Origin: an uncultured Verrucomicrobiota bacterium
GTDB lineage: Bacteria; Verrucomicrobiota; Verrucomicrobiia; Opitutales; Opitutaceae
Direction of reading: 5' to 3'
DNA length: 58,326 nt
Assembly (NCBI GenBank): GCA_913058185.1
Contig: CAJXQX010000016.1
Location: 1-58,326, forward strand
Shown here: positions 1 to 8,918 of the stretch, in pieces
Layout of the letters: each line of letters begins with the position of its first letter
Numbering within the stretch: the stretch's first letter is position 1
Program-made: the position numbers and the translations under genes
The notes under the pieces: model-generated
Told to the model about the DNA's origin: nothing
What the model saw: only the letters and a program-made list of their open reading frames with translations
The model's database searches: none

Positions 1-47
1 CTACACGTAAGGAGTCGTCGGCAGCGTCAGATGTGTATAAGAGACAG
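1..47. other. Illumina Nextera adapter and index (artefact)
   Basis: Positions 15-28 match the Nextera read-1 overhang (TCGTCGGCAGCGTC) and 29-47 the transposase mosaic end (AGATGTGTATAAGAGACAG). Positions 1-6 (CTACAC) match the end of the P5 sequence and 7-14 (GTAAGGAG) match the Nextera i5 index 505. The order P5, index, overhang, mosaic end is that of a library molecule, so these bases are non-genomic and genome sequence begins at 48. Confidence 0.98.
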
Positions 48-67
48 GGTGAAAGTCTGCGGCTTTC

Positions 68-1069
68 ATGCTGAAGTCCTACTGGAACCGCGGGGTAGAG
101 GCCCTGACATTACCGTCTCTCCTGACGCTATTTTTGAGCGCCGGGTTCATGGCGTTTGTCGGATGGGATCATTCGCACTGGTGGACCAATCGCGAGGATT
201 ATGGATTCGGCTGGTTGGTGCCGGTTTTCGTTCTGTTCATAGTGCATGAGCGCCGGCCCGATATCATTGCCGCGATTTCGACGTGTGGTGGATCGAACAG
301 CCCGCGAGCATCGGGCTGGCAAAAGTGGGTATTGAATCTACTCGTTTTCGGCGCGATGCTAGGAGTGGCATTGATGTTCCTGCTCGGGGCATTTTATCGG
401 GCGGGTGCGGGACCGTCGTACCCTGGATCACTTGCTCTTGCCATGGGAATAGGGGCAATTGTGCTTAGCCTGTTATTCGTCAATTCACCTGAAACCGAGA
501 ATCCCGCGCGGGTTGGTTTATTAGGCGATGACCGCGTGAAATTGACGACGTTGTTTTTGTTTCCAGCTTTGGTTTGGCTCGTTTCGGCTCCGATGGTTTC
601 GGTGATCGAAAACCAACTGAGCCTGTTTCTGCTAAATAAAGTGATCACGGTCGTATTCTTCACGTTCGACGTGCTGGGATTGCCGCTGCAGCGGGAGGGC
701 AACGTGCTCGTGTTGCCGCCGCTCGCCGATGGCGGTGATAATCGTGTTGGGGTGGAGCAGGCCTGCTCAGGAATTCGTTCACTAACCGCCTGTTTGTTTG
801 CGGGTTCGTTCTTAGCGGCAGTGTTCCTGGATAAACTCTGGAAGAAAATTGTGTTGGTGGTCGCGGCGATGGCTTTCGCGTTTTTGACTAACCTGATCCG
901 CAGCTTATTTCTCACGTCCTGGGTCTACAATTATGGACACGAAGCCATCGAAGGCACCGTGCACGATGTCGCGGGGTATTCGGTCTTAGGGCTCACGGTT
1001 GTCGGGCTCCTCATGATGCTGCCCCTATTTCAGTTCGAGTGGTCCAACCTCAACGAAGAGGAATCATGA
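68..1069 (+). CDS. Exosortase/archaeosortase family protein
   Basis: Polytopic inner-membrane cysteine transpeptidase-like enzyme of 333 aa. Exosortases process PEP-CTERM-type sorting signals on exported proteins, usually linked to exopolysaccharide production. The family triad is visible: Cys233 in VEQACSGIRS, Arg278 in NLIRSLFLT and His299 in VHDVAGY, each at a membrane segment. The N-terminal YGFGWLVPVFVLFIVHERR block is also typical. The ATG at 68 lies only 20 bases inside the genomic sequence, so upstream context is lost to the contig end. Its stop overlaps the next start (ATGA), so the two are translationally coupled. The exosortase subtype cannot be assigned, and no PEP-CTERM substrate was recognised in the window. 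Confidence 0.9.
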   Translation: MLKSYWNRGVEALTLPSLLTLFLSAGFMAFVGWDHSHWWTNREDYGFGWLVPVFVLFIVHERRPDIIAAISTCGGSNSPRASGWQKWVLNLLVFGAMLGVALMFLLGAFYRAGAGPSYPGSLALAMGIGAIVLSLLFVNSPETENPARVGLLGDDRVKLTTLFLFPALVWLVSAPMVSVIENQLSLFLLNKVITVVFFTFDVLGLPLQREGNVLVLPPLADGGDNRVGVEQACSGIRSLTACLFAGSFLAAVFLDKLWKKIVLVVAAMAFAFLTNLIRSLFLTSWVYNYGHEAIEGTVHDVAGYSVLGLTVVGLLMMLPLFQFEWSNLNEEES

Positions 1070-2769
1070 TCGCTTGGATTCGTCGCAATTGGTGGTGGTT
1101 TGCTGGGGCAATTCTGGCTGCTTACAAACTGTCGCTTTTACGGAGCCAGCACATCTTTGCGATTAGCAACGCGCATCATGATGACGGGTTGTTCATGAAA
1201 CTCGCAACGCATGTTGTGCGGGGGGAGTGGTTTGGCCCTTACGATCAACTTACGCTCTCCAAGGGGCCGGCGTATCCGTTATTTATCGCGGTTAACTTTT
1301 GGGCGGGTCTGCCACTCGCACTCACCCAGCAACTGCTCTATGTCGCCGGATGTGTGGCCGTAGTTTGGGCACTCAAGCCTGTGATTCAAGCGGGTTGGGC
1401 TCGGTTTCTAGCATTTAGTTTTCTGGTCTACAATCCACTGACTTACGAAGGCGAAACGATGACTCGATTGTTGCGGCAACATCTCACGGTTCCGTTGGCG
1501 CTGTTGGTGATCGCGGGAGTGATTGCGCTGTGTTTGCGGCGCGATGCGGGTCGCCCGATTCGCGGCTTTTGGGCGCTGGCGACCGGAGCGGCTTTGGGCG
1601 TATTTCAACTCACTCGGGAAGAGGGTATTTGGATCGCGCCCATGCTTCTCCTCTCGGGTGCAGCATTGACGGCGGTGACGTGGCGCGAGGGAAAGATCAA
1701 GCGAATCGAAACCGGGGGCTTAGCGGTTCTCATCTTGGTGGCTTCGGCTGTTCCTGGTTGGTGGATTTCAGCGCAAAATCGCGCTCATTACGGATGGTCG
1801 GGCACCGTCGATTTTAAGGCTGAGTCTTTTGCGGATGCGGTGGGCGCATTGTCTCGGGTCAAAATCGGTCCGGATTGGGGCTATGTGCAGTCTAATCCAG
1901 AAGCTCGCGCCGCGATTTACCCTCACAGCCCGGCGTTTGACGAACTGCGGCCGCACCTCGAATCGGGCCCCATTGCAGATAAGTGGATGGAGACCGAAAA
2001 GCACCCGACCGACGCGCGATTCTACATGACCGGTTGGTTTCATTGGGCGCTGCGTGACGCCATTGCCGCGGCGGGGCACGCGACAAATCCGCAAGCGTTT
2101 ATCGACTTCTCCGAACGACTGGCGGCTGAGGTGAACGCAGCGTGTGACGACGGAAGGCTTGAATCGGTCGGACCTCGCTCTGGCTTTTTGCCCCGGTGGC
2201 ATGAGGACTATGGCGTGGCGATGCGTGCTGAATGGCGGAGGTATCTGGGAGAGGCGATGAATCTGACGCGTTTCGAAACGATCGTGCCGGGGAGCACCGG
2301 CTCTGATGACGAGATCCGACCATTCGTTGATCTCTGTTACGACAACCTGAGCCCCGCCCCCAGGGCGACCTACTTTCATAAGCCGGATCAAATCGAACTC
2401 AACCGGCTGAAAATTGATCGCTTGCGGAGCATCTCGAACGGTCTGCGCGGAAAATTTGAAGTGCTCTTCTGGGTCGCGTTTGGACTGTTGGTCGTGCGGG
2501 TGGTGGAAGCGACGGTGAGGCGCACTTGGAGTTGGAGCACGTGGCTCGCCGTAGCGGTATTAGCCACTGCATTGGCCGAGTTGGTGATAAGCTTTCTCGT
2601 GCACACGATGGCGTTTGAGAACCTTTATCCGGCGGCCTTTGCGCCCGCTTATCCGTTGCTCCAAATCATGACGATTTTGGTCTTCGCCGATGTCGCTAAG
2701 GCTTGGATACAGCCGGGATTTAAGCTGCTCTGGACGCGCTTCAAGCCGCTGGCGAACCAAGCGGCTTGA
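1066..2769 (+). CDS. Polytopic membrane protein, GT-C glycosyltransferase-like
   Basis: About 567 aa with a hydrophobic N-terminal half, a long soluble loop in the middle and further membrane segments at the C-terminus. HHDDGLF at residues 37-43, after the first membrane helix, resembles the acidic first-loop motif of GT-C lipid-sugar-dependent glycosyltransferases such as GT39/GT83. The start at 1066 is chosen over an in-frame ATG at 1039 because it gives an ATGA overlap with the exosortase stop and has AGAGGA just upstream. Pairing with an exosortase suggests a role in surface polysaccharide or glycoprotein assembly. No family is assigned with certainty. Confidence 0.7.
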   Translation: MIAWIRRNWWWFAGAILAAYKLSLLRSQHIFAISNAHHDDGLFMKLATHVVRGEWFGPYDQLTLSKGPAYPLFIAVNFWAGLPLALTQQLLYVAGCVAVVWALKPVIQAGWARFLAFSFLVYNPLTYEGETMTRLLRQHLTVPLALLVIAGVIALCLRRDAGRPIRGFWALATGAALGVFQLTREEGIWIAPMLLLSGAALTAVTWREGKIKRIETGGLAVLILVASAVPGWWISAQNRAHYGWSGTVDFKAESFADAVGALSRVKIGPDWGYVQSNPEARAAIYPHSPAFDELRPHLESGPIADKWMETEKHPTDARFYMTGWFHWALRDAIAAAGHATNPQAFIDFSERLAAEVNAACDDGRLESVGPRSGFLPRWHEDYGVAMRAEWRRYLGEAMNLTRFETIVPGSTGSDDEIRPFVDLCYDNLSPAPRATYFHKPDQIELNRLKIDRLRSISNGLRGKFEVLFWVAFGLLVVRVVEATVRRTWSWSTWLAVAVLATALAELVISFLVHTMAFENLYPAAFAPAYPLLQIMTILVFADVAKAWIQPGFKLLWTRFKPLANQAA

Positions 2770-2796
2770 AGTTGAAATTAGGCGTTGCCGCTTAAA

Positions 2797-5637
2797 TTAC
2801 TCCGGGCGGGAGATGATCTGGAAGGCTTGTTTGTCGCGAAGGTATTGGTCGGCGAGATCGTTGATCTCTTCGATCGTGATTGCTTCGTTGTCGTCGTAGC
2901 GGGAGCGGGCCCAATCGAGCCGTTGCGGTTGCTCCTGCGCCTGGCTGAGGACCGCTCCCAACCAATATCCGTTGGTGCGTTCGCTTTCACGTAGGCCCGT
3001 CAAGATGGGTTGGATGGCACGCTTTAACTCGTCTTCGTTGGTTCCCTTGCGAGCCAATTCGTCGGCGAGTTCTCGGACGACCTTAGCGACGCGTTTGGTC
3101 TGCTCGGGATCGACGGTGACGGATGCTTGGATCGATCCATAACCAGGATAGGTCCCGCTCGTGCTACTGCCTGCATTGGGACTGTAGGAGTCGCCCAACT
3201 CTTCGCGGATTTTGAGGCGTAGACGATCACCGAGAATATTTCCGAGGACTCGCAGTCGGCGGTCGGTGTGGACCTCCATACCGTCGTCAGTTGGCCAGTG
3301 TAGGGATACGATCGCCTTGGGGATTTCGGTAGGAACCCGATATTCCTTGTCGAAGGGCTTGGCCGGGAAACTGACATCGCGGCGATTGGCGTATTCAGCG
3401 CGCGATTTGCGTGGAGCTAGGGCGCCAAAGGTCTCGGCAACAGCAGCGATGGTCTCGTCGATATCGAGGTCACCTACGATAGCGATCTCGATGGCGTCGG
3501 ATTGCAAATGAGGCACGAGCCAGTCGCGAGCTTCTCCCAGATTGCGCTGATCGAGCACGGACTCATCGGGGAGGCCGAATCGGGTGTCACCACTAGCGAG
3601 GAGTCGAGGCACTTCGGTTTGGAGCGGCCCTTGAGGGATGTGGGCGAGGCGATCGTAGTATTGGGTGATAGCTTTACGCATCTGGCGATCGGCCTCGGGT
3701 CGAAATCCCGGATCAACAATATAGGCGGCGGCGAGTTGCAGTTGGAGTAGCAAGTCGTCGGGGGTGGTCCGTCCCGAAAGGTTGAACGCGTCTTCGCCTA
3801 CGCCGAATCCAGCACCCACATTGCGTCCGGCAAGGATGCGCCGAAGCTCATCGGCGGAGTGGGCGCCGAGGCCTCCTTGATTGAAAGTATTGGAGACATA
3901 GACGCCGAGGCCTTCTAGCGCGGTCGGTTCGGTGAGGAGTCCACTGCCGATCCGAATGCTCATGCTGATACTCTCGGCTGAATAGTCGGTTTTCTTAAGG
4001 TTGAGGCGCACCCGATTGGAAAATTCAACCAACGTGATATCGAGATCTTCGATGTATTCCTTTTTGTAAATGTCTCCGGCGGGACCGAAGTCCGTGTAGG
4101 CCCACGCGGCCTCTTCGATTTCTGCGGGTGGCTCGAGAGCGACGTCGGTAGCGCGGGCAAAGATGCCCGCGATCAGGGTGTCGGCATCCGGGCCAACGGT
4201 ATCGCCCGTATTACCGACAACGGTGATGAAGCGGTGCTCGCTGGACCAGGCGTCGCGGAAGGCTTGGTTGCAGGCATCAATCGTCACTTCGTCGAGTGCA
4301 GGCATGAATAGGTCGAAGGATGACTGGGGTGTGGTGAAGACGGTTTCGTCGGCGACGGCAGAGAGAATACCCATAGCCAAACTGGAAGAGCGACGGGTGG
4401 GGGAGCGGCGGACTGCTTGTTCGAGACCGTTACGCATCCCGGCGGCGACTTCGCGGAGTTCGGCGGATTGGAAACCAAATTGGAGCGCGCGACGCAGTTC
4501 GTTTTCCGCTACCGCAAGTGCTTCCTGCCAACGGTCGGTTTGGGAACTGAGTTCCACCGAAACGTTTTCGGCGACTTGGTAGAATGACCCGGCTCTGCCT
4601 CCGCCTCCGATGAACGGAGCTCCTTCGGATTTGGCTATTTCCGAGATCCGCCGGTTGAATATGGAGAATGCGAGATCACGGGGCAGGTCTTTGATGCGAT
4701 TGGCCGCAGTGTCTTCTTCTTCGGTGTAGGGCGCGACGGTCTGGATGCCGACGGTGACATTGCCGGCTTCAGACTCAGCGTGATGCAAAACGTGAATACC
4801 TTCCACCGTGGCGACGGTGTCGGTGGGTGGCTCGTTGCGAGCGGGTCCGCGCGCGGTGAGATCGGAAAACGCGTTGGTGATCTTCTTTTCGAGATCGTCG
4901 ATGTCGAAATCACCGACGGCGACGATGGTCATTTTTTCGGGCCGATACCAGGTGTCGTAGAAGTCGACAAAATCCTCGCGAGTAGAGTTGGTGAGAATTT
5001 CTTCGGTGCCGATGGGGAGGCGGTGCGCGATGCGGGTGTCACCGTAGAAGAAGTCGAGTTCGGCGAGAAAGGAGCGCCATTCAACAGAGTCGCGGGTGCG
5101 TTTTTCGGAGAGCACGATTCCCCGTTCACGATCGATTTCTTCTTCGAGAAGCAACATGCCGCCGGCGTAGTCGCGAAAGACCTGCAGGCCTTCTTCCATA
5201 TTGTCGTCGGTCGAGTCGGGCAGATCGACCATGTAAACGGTGCGGTCGAAGCTAGTGAAGGCATTGGTGTCGCCCCCAAAGCTCATACCCATGCGCTGGA
5301 AGAACTCGATGAGCGTGCCGGGTTCGTAATTCTCACTCCCGTTGAACGCCATGTGCTCGAGGAAATGGGCGAGGCCGAGTTGGCTTTCCTTTTCTTGGAG
5401 CGAACCGGCTTCCACCAGCAGACGTAGCGCGGTGCGATCACGTGGCTCTTGGTTGGTTTTGAGGGCGTAGCGCAGGCCGTTGGAGAGGCTGCCGTAGCGC
5501 ACGGTTTCATCGACCGGCAGATCGCTGGACTCGTGAGTGAAGGTGGGGGCGGCGGTCAGTGACGCTGAAAAGAGCGCCCCGAGGCAGAGAATCCCGAGAG
5601 ATCGGACGAAGCGGGGGAGGTTGAGGGGAGACTTCAT
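2797..5637 (-). CDS. M16 family zinc metallopeptidase (insulinase-like)
   Basis: A 946-aa secreted or periplasmic protease with a signal peptide (hydrophobic segment about residues 11-29, cut near TAA-PTF). The inverted zinc motif HFLEH is at residues 91-95, with a downstream glutamate in the ERGIVLSEKR block as the likely third ligand. The length fits two tandem M16 modules: a catalytic N-terminal half and a C-terminal half lacking the motif, as in bacterial PqqL-type proteins. It converges on the membrane protein gene (27 bp between stops) and is separated from the divergent LPS genes. Likely roles are peptide degradation or processing outside the cytoplasm; the substrate is unknown. Confidence 0.92.
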   Translation of the reverse strand: MKSPLNLPRFVRSLGILCLGALFSASLTAAPTFTHESSDLPVDETVRYGSLSNGLRYALKTNQEPRDRTALRLLVEAGSLQEKESQLGLAHFLEHMAFNGSENYEPGTLIEFFQRMGMSFGGDTNAFTSFDRTVYMVDLPDSTDDNMEEGLQVFRDYAGGMLLLEEEIDRERGIVLSEKRTRDSVEWRSFLAELDFFYGDTRIAHRLPIGTEEILTNSTREDFVDFYDTWYRPEKMTIVAVGDFDIDDLEKKITNAFSDLTARGPARNEPPTDTVATVEGIHVLHHAESEAGNVTVGIQTVAPYTEEEDTAANRIKDLPRDLAFSIFNRRISEIAKSEGAPFIGGGGRAGSFYQVAENVSVELSSQTDRWQEALAVAENELRRALQFGFQSAELREVAAGMRNGLEQAVRRSPTRRSSSLAMGILSAVADETVFTTPQSSFDLFMPALDEVTIDACNQAFRDAWSSEHRFITVVGNTGDTVGPDADTLIAGIFARATDVALEPPAEIEEAAWAYTDFGPAGDIYKKEYIEDLDITLVEFSNRVRLNLKKTDYSAESISMSIRIGSGLLTEPTALEGLGVYVSNTFNQGGLGAHSADELRRILAGRNVGAGFGVGEDAFNLSGRTTPDDLLLQLQLAAAYIVDPGFRPEADRQMRKAITQYYDRLAHIPQGPLQTEVPRLLASGDTRFGLPDESVLDQRNLGEARDWLVPHLQSDAIEIAIVGDLDIDETIAAVAETFGALAPRKSRAEYANRRDVSFPAKPFDKEYRVPTEIPKAIVSLHWPTDDGMEVHTDRRLRVLGNILGDRLRLKIREELGDSYSPNAGSSTSGTYPGYGSIQASVTVDPEQTKRVAKVVRELADELARKGTNEDELKRAIQPILTGLRESERTNGYWLGAVLSQAQEQPQRLDWARSRYDDNEAITIEEINDLADQYLRDKQAFQIISRPE

Positions 5638-5738
5638 GAAGAGTTATTGGAGAGCTGAAAAAGGAATCGGTTCCAGTGAGGGGAACGATTCAGCGGGTGA
5701 TTTGAAAGAGTCGAGCGGGGCGGTGAGGTGATTTTCAC

Positions 5739-6419
5739 CTAAGTTGTCGCTGGTGATTGAGATAAATTGAGGTTGCTGGGGAGCTGATGTTTGGCGATCG
5801 CGCGGTTCCAACGGCGGTAGTGACGGTCACGTAGCTCGGATCCCTCGGTGGTGACGTGCGCGGCTTTATCGAAGTCGATGAGGTAAAGCTTCTGCTGTTC
5901 ATCGACCAAGATATTGCCGGGGTGGAGATCGACGTGATGGATCTCTTGATCGACGAGCAGATCGATGAGACGCCCCACCTCAGGCAGGAGCGAAACGGCC
6001 TGAGCGGTGTCATCTTGGGCGATTTGGGCTAAGGTGTTGGCTCTGGGGATCTCAGCAAGAAAGAGCCAGGTCTGCACCAATAGTCGGCCGCTTTCAGCCC
6101 AGCCCAACGGTTGGGGGACAGGTAAGCCGGCGGCGTGGAGGGACTGCAGCGTGCGAAACTCGAGTTCGCCGCGCGAGGCGCGCCCCCGGAAATGGTGGCG
6201 TTGGGAAAAGTGCCGCATCAATCCGCCGCGCATATAGTGTTTCACCACGAGGTTCCCCCATTCTGGCAGGTGGAGGAAATCGACTTGAGCGCGCCCGCGC
6301 AATGGATCGGTTGAAGCAGAGGCGGGTTTCCTCAAGTGGTCGATGAACTGGTCACGGGACTCGTCTCCGAGAGGAGATGCGAAACCGAGGCGATGCTTGC
6401 GATAGGTTTCAACGATCAT
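5739..6419 (-). CDS. kdkA: 3-deoxy-D-manno-octulosonic acid (Kdo) kinase family protein
   Basis: A 226-aa lipopolysaccharide kinase of the Kdo/WaaP fold, which phosphorylates Kdo in the LPS inner core at the cytoplasmic face. Kinase signatures are present: HHVDLHPGNILVD (residues 161-173; catalytic Asp164, Asn169) and the metal-binding block LIDFDKA (about 180-186). It lies divergently from a clear Kdo transferase gene (waaA), which supports the assignment over other small protein-kinase-like families. The symbol rests on family motifs and neighbourhood, not on tested activity. Confidence 0.85.
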   Translation of the reverse strand: MIVETYRKHRLGFASPLGDESRDQFIDHLRKPASASTDPLRGRAQVDFLHLPEWGNLVVKHYMRGGLMRHFSQRHHFRGRASRGELEFRTLQSLHAAGLPVPQPLGWAESGRLLVQTWLFLAEIPRANTLAQIAQDDTAQAVSLLPEVGRLIDLLVDQEIHHVDLHPGNILVDEQQKLYLIDFDKAAHVTTEGSELRDRHYRRWNRAIAKHQLPSNLNLSQSPATT

Positions 6420-6585
6420 CGGCTGGGGCGGTGAGGTGTCGCAAAAGCATGGCTGTTTTAGAGGCTAGGAGATCCTGCCAGTGCGACACAAGCTCCTGAA
6501 CGAGGGAGGTGGTGATTCAAAATGGGCCGGGAGAAGTCGCATGTGAGGTTGTGTTGCCGATGTTCAATCTTTTCGCTCGCCGAGA

Positions 6586-7884
6586 ATGTTTCTGATCATG
6601 TGGTTTTATCGAATCTTGTTCATCCCGCTGTTGCTGGTGATTGGTCCGATCTATCTGTGGAGATCACGGGGCCGCACAGGGGCGAAGTCGTCGTATGGTC
6701 AGCGCATGGGTAGTATGCCGGATTTGCCGCCAAAATCTCCCGGGATCAAACGGGTGTGGATTCAGGCGGTGAGTGTGGGGGAGTTTTTGGCCGCGCGACC
6801 TATCATTGATGCGTTGCTCGATGACAGTGGGGTCGAGGTCGTGCTCACCACCACGACGATCACGAGCCAAAAAATCGCCGAAGAGCGGTATGGTGACCGG
6901 GTTTTATTGCTGGGGTATTTTCCGGTCGATTTTTGGCCTTGGGTAACGAAGGCATGGGATCGTCTTGACCCAGATCTGATGTTGTTAACCGAAGGTGAGT
7001 GGTGGCCGGAGCATCTTACTCAAGCGAAGCGTCGGGGTGTGCCGGTCGTTTGCATGAATGCCCGCATGAGTGATCGCAGTTTCCGACGGATGAGCGGGGT
7101 GCGAGCACTGTTGTCGCCGGTCTTGGGTGGGCTGACCCGATTGCTCGCATCTTCGGAGGCGGATGCGAATCGGTTCCGAGCGTTAGGGTTTCGGTCGGAT
7201 CAGGTCACGGTCACCGGCAATATCAAAGTTGATCTCGTGATCAACCAAGTGACAGCCGCCGAAGTGGCAGAACTGAAAGCGAGTTTGGGGTTTGCGGAAG
7301 AGGATCTGGTTTTATTGGCCGCTTCAACCTGGCCCGGTGAAGAAGTGGCTTTGCTCAAAGTCTGGCAGCACGTGCGCGAGATTGCGGGTGATCCGGTTCG
7401 ATTGCTTTTGGTGCCCCGACATGCGGAACGCCGAGGGGACGTTGAAGCGGCGGTGGCCGCGAGCGGTGTCCGGTATGCTCTGCGTTCACGGGATCCCGTG
7501 GATGGCCCGCTGGACGTGTGCATCGCCGACACGACGGGTGAGCTGCAAAAACTAACCCAGGTCGCAGACATTGTTTTTGTGGGCCGGAGCCTGCCACCGC
7601 ACCGAGATGGACAGACGCCGGTCGAGGCGGCGGGACTTGGCCGGGCATTAATCTTTGGGCCGGTGATGGCGAACTTTCGAGCGATCGCGAGTGGACTCGT
7701 TGCCAGCGGCGCGGCACGACAAGTGAGGGACGAAGCGGAATTAACCAAGGTGGTGGGGGAATTGGTGGGAGACTCGGTTGAGCGCGAGCGACTGGGCAAA
7801 TGCGGCCGGGATTGGCACCAGGCTAATCGAGGCGCGTTGGAACTCACGCTTCACGAGGTTCGCGATGTGCTGGGACAATCATAG
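6586..7884 (+). CDS. waaA: 3-deoxy-D-manno-octulosonic acid transferase
   Basis: A 432-aa GT30 Kdo transferase that adds Kdo from CMP-Kdo to lipid A precursor. It has an N-terminal membrane anchor (about residues 3-24), the family motif AVSVGE with its catalytic glutamate near residue 66 and a TEGEWWPE block. The C-terminal GT-B half carries VFVGRSLPPHRDGQTPVEAA, the family's nucleotide-sugar site. The start could be 6586 or the next ATG at 6598; both keep the anchor. Divergent from the Kdo kinase gene with about 165 bp between, which probably holds both promoters. It shows that the organism makes Kdo-containing LPS. Confidence 0.93.
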   Translation: MFLIMWFYRILFIPLLLVIGPIYLWRSRGRTGAKSSYGQRMGSMPDLPPKSPGIKRVWIQAVSVGEFLAARPIIDALLDDSGVEVVLTTTTITSQKIAEERYGDRVLLLGYFPVDFWPWVTKAWDRLDPDLMLLTEGEWWPEHLTQAKRRGVPVVCMNARMSDRSFRRMSGVRALLSPVLGGLTRLLASSEADANRFRALGFRSDQVTVTGNIKVDLVINQVTAAEVAELKASLGFAEEDLVLLAASTWPGEEVALLKVWQHVREIAGDPVRLLLVPRHAERRGDVEAAVAASGVRYALRSRDPVDGPLDVCIADTTGELQKLTQVADIVFVGRSLPPHRDGQTPVEAAGLGRALIFGPVMANFRAIASGLVASGAARQVRDEAELTKVVGELVGDSVERERLGKCGRDWHQANRGALELTLHEVRDVLGQS

Positions 7885-7961
7885 CGTCGCTCCAAAGGTT
7901 CGCGACGGGGGAGCTTGCGGTCGGTCAAAGGCTTCCGCTTAACTGCGGACCAATCATCGCG

Positions 7962-8870
7962 ATGGACGCAGTGGATTCTTCAACCCCGACCCCCAATTGG
8001 CGCACTCGCCTTGCGCTGACGTTTTATCGTCTGGCGCCAGGACTACGTTTGCCGGCGAGCTGGTGGGTGCCGGATATGAAAAAGGCGCAGGCGGAAAGCC
8101 CCGAGGTACGTGATCCTCTCGAGGTGGAAGTGGTGAGCCACTGTTGGAACTACTCACACATGCTCGCCTATCAGCTGAGCTCCGTGGTGACGAATCCACC
8201 GAGTAAGGTGAAGTTGATCATGACCGTCTGTTATTGTCCGGAGGATAAGGGCACGGTCGATTTACTGGAGTTTTTTGCCGGCAAGACGGTGCCTAATGTG
8301 GCGTGGAATTGGCAATCGATGCCCCGCGCGGAATTGATGCGTCGAGCGATTGGACGTCACCGGGCGGCGACGACGAGCACGGCAGATTGGGTCTGGTTCA
8401 CCGATTGTGATCTGTTATTTCATGCAGGATGCCTCGATGGGCTAGCACCAGCATTGGTGGGCCGCACGGAGGCGCTGGTCTTTCCGCAGGAAGAACGCTG
8501 CACGAGTATGCTGGCGGCAGATGATGCGATGCTCACCGCGGCGACGGCGCGCCCGAAACTCGTCGAGATTGATCCCCAGCGGTTCGAGATTCAGCGACCC
8601 AAAAAAGCCACCGGGCCGTTGCAAATCGTGCGCGGAGACTTGGCCCGTAAGTTTGGGTATTGTGGCGCGATTCGATGTTACCAAACCCCCACCGACGTGT
8701 GGCGGAAGACCTACGAAGACCGAGCCTTTCGGTGGCTGCTCGGCACGCATGGGACGCCGATCGATGTCCCCGGAGTCTATCGTATTAAGCACATTGAAAA
8801 AGGCCGCTATCATGGTTCAAAACTCATGAGCCGGATGCGTTCGGAAATTCGTCAGGCCAAAGCGCGATAA
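7962..8870 (+). CDS. GT-A-like glycosyltransferase
   Basis: A 302-aa soluble protein. The central block ADWVWFTDCDLLF carries a DxD-type metal and nucleotide-sugar motif (DCD at 148-150), as in GT-A glycosyltransferases. The start of the catalytic region (VEVVSHCWNYSHMLAYQLSSV) also looks like family 2 enzymes. The N-terminus lacks a signal peptide, so it probably acts in the cytoplasm on a lipid-linked or LPS acceptor. It follows waaA on the same strand (77 bp gap) and precedes a FkbM methyltransferase gene, suggesting a small surface-glycan set. Acceptor and donor are unknown. Confidence 0.7.
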   Translation: MDAVDSSTPTPNWRTRLALTFYRLAPGLRLPASWWVPDMKKAQAESPEVRDPLEVEVVSHCWNYSHMLAYQLSSVVTNPPSKVKLIMTVCYCPEDKGTVDLLEFFAGKTVPNVAWNWQSMPRAELMRRAIGRHRAATTSTADWVWFTDCDLLFHAGCLDGLAPALVGRTEALVFPQEERCTSMLAADDAMLTAATARPKLVEIDPQRFEIQRPKKATGPLQIVRGDLARKFGYCGAIRCYQTPTDVWRKTYEDRAFRWLLGTHGTPIDVPGVYRIKHIEKGRYHGSKLMSRMRSEIRQAKAR

Positions 8871-8918
8871 TTTTGTTTCAACCCATCTCTTTTCGGTAAA
8901 CCTGCCTCTATCCCCATC

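Noticed and set aside
31-249. A 72-aa plus-strand frame at the contig start
   Set aside because: It begins inside the Nextera adapter and overlaps the exosortase gene in another frame.
4780-5427. A 215-aa plus-strand frame inside the M16 gene
   Set aside because: It is the antisense shadow of a gene with clear conserved motifs.
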